DNA from: Aschersonia sp. MBC 622
Taxonomy: Eukaryota > Ascomycota > Sordariomycetes > Hypocreales > Clavicipitaceae
Direction: 5' to 3'
DNA length: 64,000 bases
Assembly: GCA_030782805.1 (NCBI GenBank)
Contig: JARJPL010000730.1
Location: 24,070-88,069 of the forward strand
Shown piece by piece: positions 34,089 through 45,400 of the stretch. Within the stretch, counting starts at the first letter, position 1; each line of letters starts with the position of its first letter. The position numbers and the translations under genes are program-made. The notes under the pieces were generated by a model. It was not told the DNA's origin. It made no database searches and was given only the letters and a program-made list of their open reading frames with translations.

Positions 34089-36293
34089 ATGCCTGTCCCC
34101 AAGCCTGATGATATGTCCGTGCTCGACAATGCCTGCACAGTTATTGTCGACAACACATTCTACTCGTACTCGGAAAAAGGCTTCCTGTCTCTGAATCTGG
34201 AGGAAAGCGCAAAATGGAAGACTCTCAATGGTAGCGTCAAGGTGACAGGACCTTCTTGTGCCGGTAAGAAGCTGTCCGACAAAGGTGCAGCCTCCCTACT
34301 AGTAGTCGGTGGCTACAGCAATGATAAGGGCTATCCCGGCTTGCAGGAGTACACCTTCTCTACCGGCAAATGGGAAACTCTCACTCCCCTGACCATGGAC
34401 TTACAGAACCGCCGCGGCCACAGTGTCGTCTACAATGATGCCTCCGACACGATTGTCGTCTTCTCTGGCACCAGGTCGGATGATCCAGGTGCTGCTCCAG
34501 GTGCTTCGCAGGAGACACACAAGATCAAGATTTCCGGAGCCCAGCCGCTCCGAGTAACATCTGCAAACCCTCCAGGTTCTGGCAGAGCTGGCGCAATCAA
34601 ACCAATGCTCTTCCCTTGGGCTGGTGCCGACGTTGCCTTGGTCTCTGGTCCTGCAGATGATGGCACTGTCTGGCTTATGAACTCGGACCTGGGTAATAAT
34701 GATGGGTGGAGATCAGTTGGAAGCATCAAGGACTCGTGGCCCTCGGATTCTGCCGCAGTCCGTGGCGCACTGGTTGCTAGCACGAGCGATAGCTCCTTGA
34801 GTCTGCTCAAATTCGATCTGAGCCGCTCGCCCAATGCCATGACGCGCATACCACTTGCCAAAGCTCCGAATGAAGCCATGCACGGCGCAGGAGCTGCGAC
34901 AAAGCGCAGTGTCGACTTCGGCCTTGGCAGCTGGCCTGAGTATAACAGCACTCACGCACCGGATATGACCAGAAACGGTTACTCTGTTGCTCAGGGTGCC
35001 AATGGCATGATAGTCATGTCTGGAGGCAACGCCGAGGAGCCGGTTGCCATCTTCAATGCGCAAAAGAACAGCTGGGTCAACGCCACTGAACTTCTTGGCG
35101 ACGGCTCACAGAAGATTCTCGCCTCCACAACATCCACGACAAGCACTACCTCAACCTCGACGACGATTTCCTCCACCTTTACTACCTCGATTAGCTCGAC
35201 CACGTCAACGACCACTGCAACTCCCACGGAAACAAGCCCTGCTACCAAACCTGAAAAGCATGGCCCTAGCTCAAACGCCATCCTTGGGATCACTTTGGGA
35301 ACTATTGCAGCATTTCTCGCGATTCTCCTGGTTGTTCTGCTTTGTCTTAAGCGCCGCAAGCGTCGCATGAACCCCAATCAGGGCGGTATTCTCAACCCCG
35401 ATGAAAAGGAGACGATGGCGTTCGCCAGGAGCGCGCAACCTCCTACGACGCAGGTCAACTATCGCAGTCACAATCCCACGCTCTCCGCCGAATCGTATTC
35501 TTCTGTCGCCATCCTTATGGGCCGAATGGGACCTCAGAAGCAACCTGGTGCAAACGGCAAGATGTCGCGCTCGTCGTCGAGGAGCTCGATCAGCTCTCTG
35601 CGCAAGCATTTGAAGAGCACCATTAGCAAGCCGATTCCCCAACCCTCAAATAATCCAATGTTGCAGACTCCGGATGACCGTGGTGTTGCTTTTGACCCCG
35701 CCGTTGCCGAGCCTCGACCACGCAATGGTGAACTCGCGTCTGCCAGGGACGGCACCCGCCGCAGCTCTGGTTGGAACAAATATTGGTCCGGAGGAAGTGC
35801 TCTACAAATTCTTGGGTATGGAAACAAGCGAGCGACTGTCGCCTCAGAGCGCAGCTCCCGTTACTCGGAAGCCAACTCGGCCAGGCACAATGCCCGTGCA
35901 ACGCAAGATTCTGCCACGGTGCCTCCTCTCAATTTTGAATCTCGACCTGAAGTTAATAGCGTCAACACGGGAAGCCCGGTTGTATCGCAATATGTCAGCA
36001 AGATTCCGACTGAGGGTATGGCCGGCACGATTGAGCGTCCCGTGTCGCCCCTGTCAATGGCTTCCGGATACTCGAGCGGAGTGCCGGAGAGCATCAATGA
36101 AATATCTCGAAACTCTGTCGAGAATAAGCCTTGGGGTCACGACCGCGCCCCGAGTAGCATATACCAGCATCGCCGAGAGGACTCGTCGACTGTACCGCAA
36201 GGCTCTGGAGTAAGTCAACAGCCACAGCTTGCCATGGCAGCCACATCGACAGACATGAGCTGGCTCAACTTGGGCGACCAAAACCGTAAATAA
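34089..36293 (+). CDS. Kelch-like single-pass membrane protein
   Basis: One 734-residue frame. Residues ~1-340 are a beta-propeller/kelch-like region: repeated strands such as GAASLLVVGGYSNDKGYPGLQEYTF and GHSVVYNDASDTIVVFSG, each followed by a Trp-containing turn. A Ser/Thr-rich stalk (~345-390, runs of STTST) precedes one membrane segment at ~397-420 (ILGITLGTIAAFLAILLVVLLC) with a basic stop (KRRKRR). The rest (~300 residues) is disordered, Ser-rich and probably cytosolic. The design suggests a surface or vacuolar protein with an outside propeller. No cleavable signal peptide is present at MPVPKPDD, unexpected for this topology. Such fungal proteins are sometimes labelled splicing factor CLF1, which the sequence does not support. 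Function unknown. Confidence 0.75.
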   Translation: MPVPKPDDMSVLDNACTVIVDNTFYSYSEKGFLSLNLEESAKWKTLNGSVKVTGPSCAGKKLSDKGAASLLVVGGYSNDKGYPGLQEYTFSTGKWETLTPLTMDLQNRRGHSVVYNDASDTIVVFSGTRSDDPGAAPGASQETHKIKISGAQPLRVTSANPPGSGRAGAIKPMLFPWAGADVALVSGPADDGTVWLMNSDLGNNDGWRSVGSIKDSWPSDSAAVRGALVASTSDSSLSLLKFDLSRSPNAMTRIPLAKAPNEAMHGAGAATKRSVDFGLGSWPEYNSTHAPDMTRNGYSVAQGANGMIVMSGGNAEEPVAIFNAQKNSWVNATELLGDGSQKILASTTSTTSTTSTSTTISSTFTTSISSTTSTTTATPTETSPATKPEKHGPSSNAILGITLGTIAAFLAILLVVLLCLKRRKRRMNPNQGGILNPDEKETMAFARSAQPPTTQVNYRSHNPTLSAESYSSVAILMGRMGPQKQPGANGKMSRSSSRSSISSLRKHLKSTISKPIPQPSNNPMLQTPDDRGVAFDPAVAEPRPRNGELASARDGTRRSSGWNKYWSGGSALQILGYGNKRATVASERSSRYSEANSARHNARATQDSATVPPLNFESRPEVNSVNTGSPVVSQYVSKIPTEGMAGTIERPVSPLSMASGYSSGVPESINEISRNSVENKPWGHDRAPSSIYQHRREDSSTVPQGSGVSQQPQLAMAATSTDMSWLNLGDQNRK

Positions 36294-39200
36294 TGTTTGC
36301 ACTCATTTTTTGCAATGTCCAACGAAGGCATGGTCGTTGAGCATCTGGTTGCGATGGCTTGGTTGGCTTATACCCTCTTCGTTTGATAGCGTTTCTCGTT
36401 CTCGGGCTTGTCAGCGCGGCAGGACTTTTGCTTTTTGGTGGTTTTGAAATGGGAGAGTTCCCGGATCGGGGCTCGAGGAAGCATATTGCATAATATTGCA
36501 TAGACTGACGCAGAGCGAGCAACACCGCACTGCGACTGAGCGTCACTCTTTGGTACCGACATTTTTTTCCGACGCGTTTTATTTCTATAGCACACGGGCG
36601 TGTCTGTTGACCGCCGTGGGCGGTTAAGGGTGACACATTTTGTCAAGATGGACCCCGACGACAGGCCAGAGATTTCCGATTGGACATGTCAGCCTCATAT
36701 CACACACATTTTCTCTTATCTGTCGCTTATACATTCTAGACTAGGGCCCGGGTTTGGCCCGCCTTGTTCTTGATTCCAGCTGATTGACCGTTGTTACCAG
36801 TTGCTAACACATATAGTAGCAAAAGATGGAATTGGCGGTTTATAGAAGAATCAATGGCGTTATTCGATCTAAGTAACTTGCATGCTGTAGAAGAACTACA
36901 AGGCCGCGCTGTTAAAGTGCATGTCTGCCGATGTTTATCATGTTTTGCAGAAGCCGCCAAGTCTTGCTTGCAGGTAGTTGCTGGGGAGATAGTAGGCAAC
37001 GACAATGGCAGTCATCATTTATGCTTTGCATCATTGTGCAAACGCAGTTCATGTCTCCCGAGTCATGTTTTTCGAGAGGAAGCCGGTATACATATTGAGA
37101 TGCGCCGTTCTTTAATACGGTCTGGTCTGGCATGGAAGGGGAGTGTAGCAGAGAACGTTGTTCGGTGAGCGTGGAGGGGAAAAGCACCCGACACCGCCAA
37201 CGCTGACCAGGGGTACTACTTTTTTGACCTCGTGGGCTGGGGTAGGATGTTGGCTCTTGATGAGAAGGGCACTGATGGTCCGAATACATGTTGAGAAAAC
37301 AAGACGGGAACTTCTTTTATTGAGGCAGAGCGGCCGATGACATTTGCAGAACACGTATTGGTACCTGAAGCTGCTCCGTGCCGGGGTCAAAGCTGAGTAA
37401 GGATGAACGAGGTTTTGTTGGTGTTTTTTTGTAATCCTCTAAACTGGTCAATCTTGATGGGAACAAAGAATCCCTCGAAAGCCGGCTATTACCCCTTGTC
37501 AGGCCGAGCTGGAAGCAAAAACTAGCCCGGAGATGAGAGATGATCAGGGAATTGAGAGGGGGGAAAGGAATAATGTACGGTATATCTCCGAAAGCGGGTC
37601 GGCGGCCTGCTGTAACGCTTGGCGGGTGAGGCTCTGCGAGCATTCTTCAGCCGAAAGAAGAAGAAGAAAAAAAAAAAAAAGCTAAAAGAAAAACTAGAAC
37701 AGATAATAACTAGAATAGAGAACAACTAGAATAGAGATTAAAAAACGTGGAGACAAGGCATATTGATAGTAAAAGAGGAAGAAGCATTCTAGACCATGTT
37801 TGGACTGATGGAGTCTGGTCCCCCGCCGTCGCTTTCGGTTGAGTACAGCCAGCCACTGGCGGCCAAACAAATCTGAAGATATTCAAGTTCGTGTCGAGAT
37901 TTCACCCGCACGCCATCCTGTACCGCATTGCGCATGTAAAGGTATGGACTCGACCGTTGTGGGATCGTGTCTTGGTGATGCCCGCTTGCAGAAAGAAAAT
38001 CTTTTGCGAGTCACTCTCCCGTGGGGAGTCCTGCAGGAGAGAGGAGTTCATCCGAAGCTTGGTCAAAATGGAGAGGCTTAGGAAGCTGTTGAGATACAAG
38101 GTCGTATTACAACCAAACCATTTGTGGGCGTCGGCTAGTTGATTGTGTGGCAAGAAGCCCATCGGTAAGTAATAGTTCACGAACGACCAGCATGAAAGTA
38201 TGGCGCGCTTTTGCAATTCCCGCAATGTTTTTCTACGATTGTGTGACGAACCCGTCTAGAACAGGTAACTTTGGGCAAGATCATGCATGATACCAGCGTC
38301 TCATCCGGCGGCCAGCAGGTTGCTAGGCTCTCTTTCCTTTGCTCTGATCGATGCCCATCTGTTTGGTCATTATGTAACGTTCTTGAGAAAGGGGGGTTTA
38401 AAACCCCGCCCTCTCGTGCACGGCGGGGAATTCATAGTGTTGTTGAATGATATTGTGGACTGGCGACATCTTATCTGGGACTCGGAGATTTTTCTCTCTT
38501 CATCGGCTGTTTGAATACCTCGGCTGTTTAGATAAGTTTGGCTATTAGGCTTGGACGCAGAGTTAATTTATTTGCTACTGGAAAAGGAAAATGGAAATGC
38601 GATGGGTGTACAGAGTAGGTGCGAGTTTTATGGCAGCATATCGACTGTCACCGTGAAAATGGGCATGGGCAGTATCCGTGAATAGCCGCATCAAGGGGAA
38701 CTACGAAAGATGTGATCCGTACTGTGGCTTGGTTTCTTTGTTTGACTCTTCTTTTACCTGGGGTTGAACAAGCTTGCTTTGGAAGAAGCTCGTCTTGTCC
38801 CGTCGTAGGGGCGAAGCGACGAACCGCAGCCATGGGATGAACAGGAGCAAGGAATTGCCAACTGACGGGCTGCTGACTGGGTAGTGTATCTTGTAGGCTC
38901 TTCTATTACTGGCGCTTGACATGACAGGCGTCAGCCCCGTTGTGTGGGAGGGCTGCTCATGGCTGCGCTCCGTATGGATGGGGGGGAGGGATAGGCTGAA
39001 TACATCCTTGCGACGCTAGCTGAATGAATGACACACATCTTTTCCTGCTGCGATTTGAATGCAAATGATGCAGACCAGGGGCAGGCTGAGACGAGCGGGT
39101 TGGCCGGGGCATGCGGCGAGAAGAGCGCGGTGCAACTCGATCGAGGGAGCGTGGGGGCGAGAAAACTTGATGTGCTGAACCTTTCCATCAAGCTTGAGTG

Positions 39201-40315
39201 ATCAACTGCCAATCTGAGGCATAAAAAATGAAGAAAAAATCCATTAAATAATTGCCATGCCCACAAGCATAGCTCGGACCAGTCTCCTTGGCGCAGGAGA
39301 TGAATCCGTACCAAGGCAAAGGCAAAGACTAGTTATCTGTACTGATAGCAAAGAGCCTAACGAGTGATGGGACCAATGAGCAACCGGAAAGTGACTCAAG
39401 CTAGAGCTGGTGGGCGGGCGGGCGGGCGGTGCTGGTCAACTGGTTTCTGCCAGTTCCTGCTCCTGGTGCAGTGCTGCACCACTTGAGCTGCCCCACAGAG
39501 GATCCCCTCTGGTCGAACCACCAAAAATCACAAGTCGACGGGCAAACGGGGTACAGAGATGGCGCTTGCCAGTAGTTACGGATAACTCGTAACGATGCGG
39601 CAAATGTTGGCCTTGTTTGCTCGTGACATATTCCCAAATTTTGAGGCTAGTCAATAGCGAGCCCACGGGGAAAGAAAGAACCCACCAGCACCACCCAAGT
39701 CCTTTCGTCGCCTGGCCAGGTTCAAGGTCCCAGAGAAGAAACCCCTCCGATACAACCCGCACCAGATTTTCCGACGGCCAAAAAGTCAAAACCTGCAGCA
39801 GCAATCACTGAGCAAAGGACCCAAGGAACACGACATACTTCAACTGCTCGAGGCTACATAAACTACTGAAGAACCGCCCATTTCAGCCATCCAGCCCCCA
39901 AAGCACTGCAGCCACCAGGTCGTGTCTGCACCATTTGACCATTTGACCAGTTGACCAGGGTCCAGCTCCTTCCTCAGCGCCCGCCCGCGCTGCAAGACCC
40001 GCCAATAAATAAATTCCAGGCCGATTTGCCAGGACTCGCGCCGCCGCCGACCGACGCCGTCTCCTCTTTCCGGCCGCCTTGCCTCACTAGCCATCTCGAA
40101 ACCTTTTCCGGAACAAAATTAAATCGACTGTCATTGTTTGCGACTCTCGCTTTCTTCTTCTTCGAAGCCTCTCGCCAGCGGCGCACCGTGGCACAGGACA
40201 CTAATTGCCCGGCTTGGACCAACCTCGAAAAGAACAAGAAAGAAAAGGCCGCCTGCCGCAACACACCACATACACATTCGCTCGCCCCCTCAGGGCCCTA
40301 CACAAATCTACCGCC
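36294..40315. other. 4 kb gene-free region before the bHLH gene
   Basis: No recognisable gene. It contains a purine-rich run at 37657-37690, a GGGC-type short repeat (GGCGGGCGGGCGG) at 39413-39428, and a pyrimidine/CA-rich segment after ~39850 that is probably the leader of the bHLH gene. Open frames of up to 125 codons (for example 36791-37168) look random. Confidence 0.45.
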
Positions 40316-42503
40316 ATGATGAGTTCTGCCGCCTGGGAAGGCCAGGACCAGCACATGGCTTCGGGTCCCGACGACGACTTCCATCAGTTCCTCGACATGA
40401 CTGGCATGGGCACCATCCCCGACGCGACCGCCATGCAGTTTGACTTCCACCCCTTCAACGACGGCTCCTCCGCCGCGCCTCAGCCCATGATGGCCAGCGC
40501 CCCTCACCCGCAGCACTCCCAACACCAGCAGCAGCAGCAGCCTCATCAGGCCTCCTCGACCGGCGATGCCCTCATGGCCGACTCGGATCCCTCCGCCATG
40601 ATCCCTCGCAGCGACGGCCTACTGCAGAACCACACCCCCGCCATGTCTGCTGTCTCCCACCCGTCCATGCTCGCCAGTTCGGCACCCGATTCCATCTCCA
40701 ACATCGACGCCCAGATTCACTACCTGCAGCAGCAAAAGTTTCACCAGCAGCAGCGCCAGCTCCATGAACAGCAGGCCACCTTTTATGGCACCCACGCCCA
40801 CTCGGTACCCCCGACTCCCCAGAGCCTCGAGATGCCTCCCGGCAGCGGTCAATTCTACTCCCAGGCCGAGCAGATGCCTCAGCGCACCGCCTACGAACGC
40901 GGATACCACCAGCGCATGGCCGAGCAAGATGTACGTCATTCCGTTGACTGGCCTCCTTGCATACCGGGAGCTGCCCTCGCACTGGGACAGCTCGGAGCTG
41001 CCCCTCCATAGTTGGCAATTGCGACTCATTTCGGCAGAATGCTAACCTCGTGCATAGATGGCATTTACGCCGCTTGTCTCCCCCGCCGTCACCCCTCTGG
41101 ATCCTCACTTCAACATGGACAGCGCCTTTGCCGTCCCCGGCTCGTATTTCAGCCCTCTGACGTCTCCTGCGCTGCACGCCCAGCCCGATGGCTCAATATA
41201 CGACCACAGCACAAATTCCAACAACTCTCCCATTGACATGGATCTAGAAACGGCTCCCGTTGCACAACCAGTACAGCCCAGCCAGGATCTTGCCAAGAAG
41301 GCTCGCAAGAACAATGCCGCCAAGGCTCGCTCGAAATCAGCCGTCAAGAACTCGCCTATTTCCAAGCCCCAACGCCGCAAGACCGGCCCTAGCCCTGCTC
41401 TTGTCTCCCAGGTTCTAAGTGAGGTCGATGAGAGAAGGTTACAAAGCGGCGGTGAAACAGGACTGCTACCCCTGCCCGCCACTTCGACAGAGGGTTCGGA
41501 GGAAAATGCTTCAGTTTCACCCGAGAACCTCACAGACATGCCGCCGCCGCCCGTGCCTGCGCGCAGGTCCAACAGCAAATCCCCCTACATCCAAGCTCAG
41601 ACTGCCAGCTCCAATCAGGCACCCCCACTCTCGCTCAACGAAGACCGCCAGCAGCCTCACCCCGCTACACCCGCCTCGCTTATGAAGCTGGCATCTCCCA
41701 AGGGCAAGAAGCTGCAGTCGACACAGCAGGGTGACACGGCCACGGAGCAAATTGAGTCTCTGGAGCTACCCGAGTCCGTCTCCAACAGGCCACTTGCGCC
41801 TATCAACACACAAATCGCCTCGCAGTTTCCCGGCAACGATCAGCCTGCCTCTGCCCGAAGCACAACCTTGCACCCTTCGCCATCACCGAACCTGCGCCCT
41901 ACTGGCGGCACTATTTCCGCCAATGCGAGCCCCTCGCTCGGCCCTCGATCAACTGGCCCGTCGGCGCGCAAGACCCCGCAGATGCTCTCGCGGAATAGCC
42001 GAAACCGCTCTTCCGGCTCCGTGCACGTGTCGCCTGCTCTGCTTCCCCGGATCTCGCCCAACATCAAGCCGTTGATTCCCGGCACCCCAGGCATGTCGGC
42101 AGAGGATACGTCGCGCCTGCTTATGTCCAAATCCAACTATCAAAACATTCTCGAGGGCAACACGGTGCCTGGTGTCAGCTACCCGACGGAACTATCAACC
42201 AACCTCACTTCAAAGCGCACTTCGCACAAGATTGCCGAGCAAGGCCGCCGCAATCGCATCAATTCGGCCCTCCAAATTATGGCGAGCCTGCTGCCCGATC
42301 ACGCGAAGCCCTCGTCGGAGGACGGTGAGGACAGCAAGGCGGGCGGCAGCAGCAGTAACAACAACAATAGCACACAGAGCAGTAAGGCAAGCGTGGTGGA
42401 GAATGCGATTGTGCACATGAAATACTTGCAAAAAGAAAATGGAGACTTGAAAAAGGAGCTGGAAGAGTTGAGGAGTAAAATGCAGGGTATGCAAGAGGGT
42501 TGA
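40316..42503 (+). CDS. bHLH transcription factor of the NUC-1/Pho4 type
   Basis: Exons 40316-40930 and 41058-42503 encode 686 residues. The C-terminal ~90 residues form a bHLH domain. The basic region (KRTSHKIAEQGRRNRIN) carries the His-Glu-Arg set that reads CACGTG-type E-boxes. Then come helix 1 (ALQIMASLLP), an Asn/Ser-rich loop, and helix 2 (KASVVENAIVHMKYLQKE) running into a short coiled coil. The rest is disordered: Gln/His-rich near the N-terminus and Pro/Ser-rich later. The N-terminal segment DDDFHQFLDMTGMG and the bHLH resemble NUC-1, the phosphate-starvation activator of Neurospora. The start has a good context (ACCGCCATGATG). The 127-bp intron joins at a codon boundary. Another bHLH family member is possible. 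Confidence 0.78.
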
Positions 42504-43584
42504 TGCGTTCGGGGCACTGACATTGAATTCTCGGTCTCGACACTGATATTTTCTTGTCCCTTGCATTTTTCCACCTCGGTCATTGGCCTCTTGGGTCATT
42601 TTTACGAGCGATTTTGCATTTTTATATACGTCGATATGTTTATGAGCGAGTTGGTGGATGGGGATACCCTTTTTTTTTTCTCCATGATTTTTTACTTGTC
42701 GAATGGTGATGACGAACGGGAAGTATGGGATGCATGGCTGGTGCTGTCTGCCTTCTTTGCGGCTTGCTACTTTCTCTCTACTTGGATAATGCTACGGATT
42801 AGTGGTCTTGTACAAGAGCAGAAGGGAATGCGTTGGAGCAGATGACCAAAACAGCCACCAGCCATTGCACAAAGCTGAAGATGATGGCTTTCATTCTGAT
42901 ACTTTTGGCTGAAGTGGTATTTCAACGGTCTGGAATTTTCTATATCGATTAATGGTGAAACATGGAATAGGCATCATGGGTTTTGTGTCGTTGATTTATG
43001 GATGCTAATTTAGACTTTCTTTATTATGTTGTTTGCAATGATGGCAACCGTTTTTGGCCACGAAACGGCAGTAGTATATATCAACAGTCTATATAATGAC
43101 AATGTACATGATATTTGAACTAGCATATTCTTACTTGACTTGCAATATAGGCATGACTTGACTCATGCCATGATGATGCTTATGGGCATCCAGCCCTGCA
43201 AGCCATTCATTGAAGCTTACAGTGATGTAGTGATGCTGCTCAAGCAGTATTTGATCTGCGCCATGGCTATTCCTCCGTGATAAACTTTCCTTTTTCAATT
43301 TTTTTTATTTTTATTTGTTTTCCACTTCGCAATCATACTATCCGCATACCATCTGCGCCATGCCAAGTAGCATTTGCTTGATGCGTCATGCCTATTTCTC
43401 ATTGATGAACTTCATTTCTTCACTTTTTTTAGTTCTTGAATAAGTCCGCAATCATACTATCTGCATGCCATCTGCGCCATTTCGTTGCCGTGACCATTTT
43501 CTTTCTATGTACAGAATCTGCGTTTATATACATTTCATCCCCTCATTGCCCTCCTTTTCTCTTCATTTCGCTTACTGGCCTTGT
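42504..43584. other. Intergenic region with a degenerate tandem duplication
   Basis: 1.1 kb between convergent genes, holding the 3' regions of the bHLH and pcc1 genes. Two diverged copies of a ~119-bp unit lie at about 43260-43480. No gene is seen. Confidence 0.5.
43260..43480. repeat. Diverged ~119-bp tandem duplication
   Basis: A 34-nt core (CGCAATCATACTATC..., ending CTGCGCCAT) occurs at 43328-43361 and again at 43447-43480, differing by two transitions. Upstream of each core is a weaker matching block (CGCCATGGCTATT... versus CGTCATGCCTATT...), followed by T-rich sequence. This indicates an old local duplication. Confidence 0.7.
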
Positions 43585-44057
43585 TCATTCCGTCGGCGGC
43601 GGCGGCTGCTGCGCAAGCACATCCGCGTCCAGATGCTCCATTACCTCAACCACCAGCTTCAGGCTGTCCATGAAGGAGTTGACAGCCACGCGGAGCATGC
43701 GGTTCGTCGCGGCTCGGTAGTCGACTCGCAGCACCTGTGGGCCGCCGTCGGCGCCAGCGTCATTAGGCGACGACGTGAGGGAGAGATGCCGTTGGACGAG
43801 CGGCGACAGCTCCGGGTCGACCTGTTTGGATTGCAGCGCGATCGAGGCTAGGCGGTTGGTGGGAAAGGGAATCTGGAGCTCACTGCCGAAAGTAAGCAGT
43901 GGCACAGGATGCAGAGTGATTAGGTTTTTAAACCTTTGAATTACAGGAAAGCAGCTGAGCTTGATTACGAGAACATCGTTACAATGGCAAAGAGGGGAGA
44001 TGGAATATTGATTACTCACATGGAGCAGGGAAACGAGGTGTCTGCTACGGCAGCCAT
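43585..44057 (-). CDS. pcc1: Pcc1, subunit of the KEOPS/EKC complex
   Basis: Exon 1 (44057-44020) encodes MAAVADTSFPCS; after a 137-bp intron (donor GTGAGT, acceptor TTCGGCAG), exon 2 (43882-43585) begins ELQIPFPTNRLASIALQS. The total is 111 residues, normal for Pcc1 (about 80-110). Pcc1 is the dimerisation subunit of KEOPS, which makes t6A37 in tRNAs and supports telomere maintenance and transcription in yeast. The family features are visible: IPFPTNRLASIAL, the middle strand LRVDYRAATNRMLRVAVNSFMDSL and the last helix VVEVMEHLD. The Pro-rich end (AQQPPPPTE) is an extra tail. An ATG inside the intron starts an open frame, but it lacks the N-terminal strand and is rejected. Confidence 0.88.
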
Positions 44058-45400
44058 GATGTATTTGGCACCTGAAAGCCGGTGAGCTTTTGCTATCTTG
44101 CTATTTTTGGAACGCAGGCAGTGGCGTCGTCTCGTAGCATCGGTTCTCCTCGAAGGCTCGAAGAACCGGATTGTTATTTTTCAAGTCCTTTTTTTGTTTT
44201 GTTGTGACTACGCGGCTTCGACTGGAATGTAACTGAAGCAATTTTGTCTCGCTGCGAAACCTCCAAGGCGGGGTCTTTTTTTTTCCCTCTGGGATTGGAG
44301 GGGGGAAACTTGCATGAGCCACATGTGGCTGTCGGCAGAAAAAGCCACAGCATGGCGCAAAACGGCCCCGTTGCTGTGGTGACGGCACCGGGGAAAGGCA
44401 ACGTCTCACAAGGCAGGTCCCCACAACAATACCGGTCGAAGGGTCAAAGAAGGCTTGGGCCGGCAGGGAATCAAGCCCGACAAGGGTCACTTGACAGGTT
44501 GTGAAGAGGTTCATGCCGTGCTGCAATGTGCTGGAGAAGCCCCGTATCCAATCGTTTTTTTCTTCCCGGTGCAACGCGGCAAATAGAGAGACCCGGCGGT
44601 AAAGGAGGAGTACAAGAAAAACAAGAAAGAAGAAGACAAAAAAGACTGGCTTTAGTATCTGGTGAACCAAGCGAAACAGGACTGAGCATCATCTTATCAT
44701 TGATTATTATTATAATTATAATAGCATTGTTGCTCTCATCGTCCCCCAGCCAAATACCTCCTCCTCTCCCACTACACCCAGGCATCCACTCTGACCCTTG
44801 AGCATAGGTAAACATTCATTGCCCGTTTGTTTGTGGCGAAGGTACCATCCCAAAGGCTGTTATTATCCTCTTCTCTCCCTATGATCCAAGCTACCTTCTT
44901 TTCTATTCGTTACCACCTTGCACAAGTATTCATTCTGCACGATTTTACCTCCTCTTCTTCTTCTCCTTGGGCCTGGCTCTTGTTGTTGTTTTTAATCCTG
45001 TCTTCATCACCGCCTCTGGCCTGCAAAAAAGATCCACAACTGCACAGGTGCCCTGGTCCTCCTCCTCGTCCTCCTCCACACCCCCGGCCCGGCCTGAACC
45101 AAAACAACAACATTCATCCCCAACAAGCACCCTTGGCAACTGTCTTTTGCTTATTCTTGACAAAAAGCTCAGTTCTCGAGACGGACATTGTGGCTTCTTT
45201 TTCTCTTTTCTTTCTTCTTATCTCATTTTAACTTGGCCCATCGACACTGCAAAGCATTCTTAGCAATCCGCAACCCCCCGGTCGTCGCAGATCAAAACAA
45301 CAAATCCTGGCAAGGAAGAAAAGGCACAACATCACAGCAACAAGGCCAGCTACCGACAACGCACGCAAATAATCGCAAAAAGAAGAGCCGGCTTTTTGCA
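44058..45400. other. Divergent region pcc1 / cdc14
   Basis: 1.3 kb between divergent starts. The part from ~44820 to 45400 is pyrimidine- and CA-rich and probably the cdc14 promoter and leader. A hydrophobic open frame on the - strand (44670-44101) has no protein-like pattern beyond T/A-rich codons and is not called. Confidence 0.5.

Noticed and set aside
36791..37168. 125-codon open frame with several cysteines
   Set aside because: No signal peptide, no domain and no codon bias like that of the confirmed genes.
44101..44670. 189-codon hydrophobic open frame on the - strand
   Set aside because: Its hydrophobicity comes from T/A-rich runs; no domain, and it sits in the likely promoter region of cdc14.
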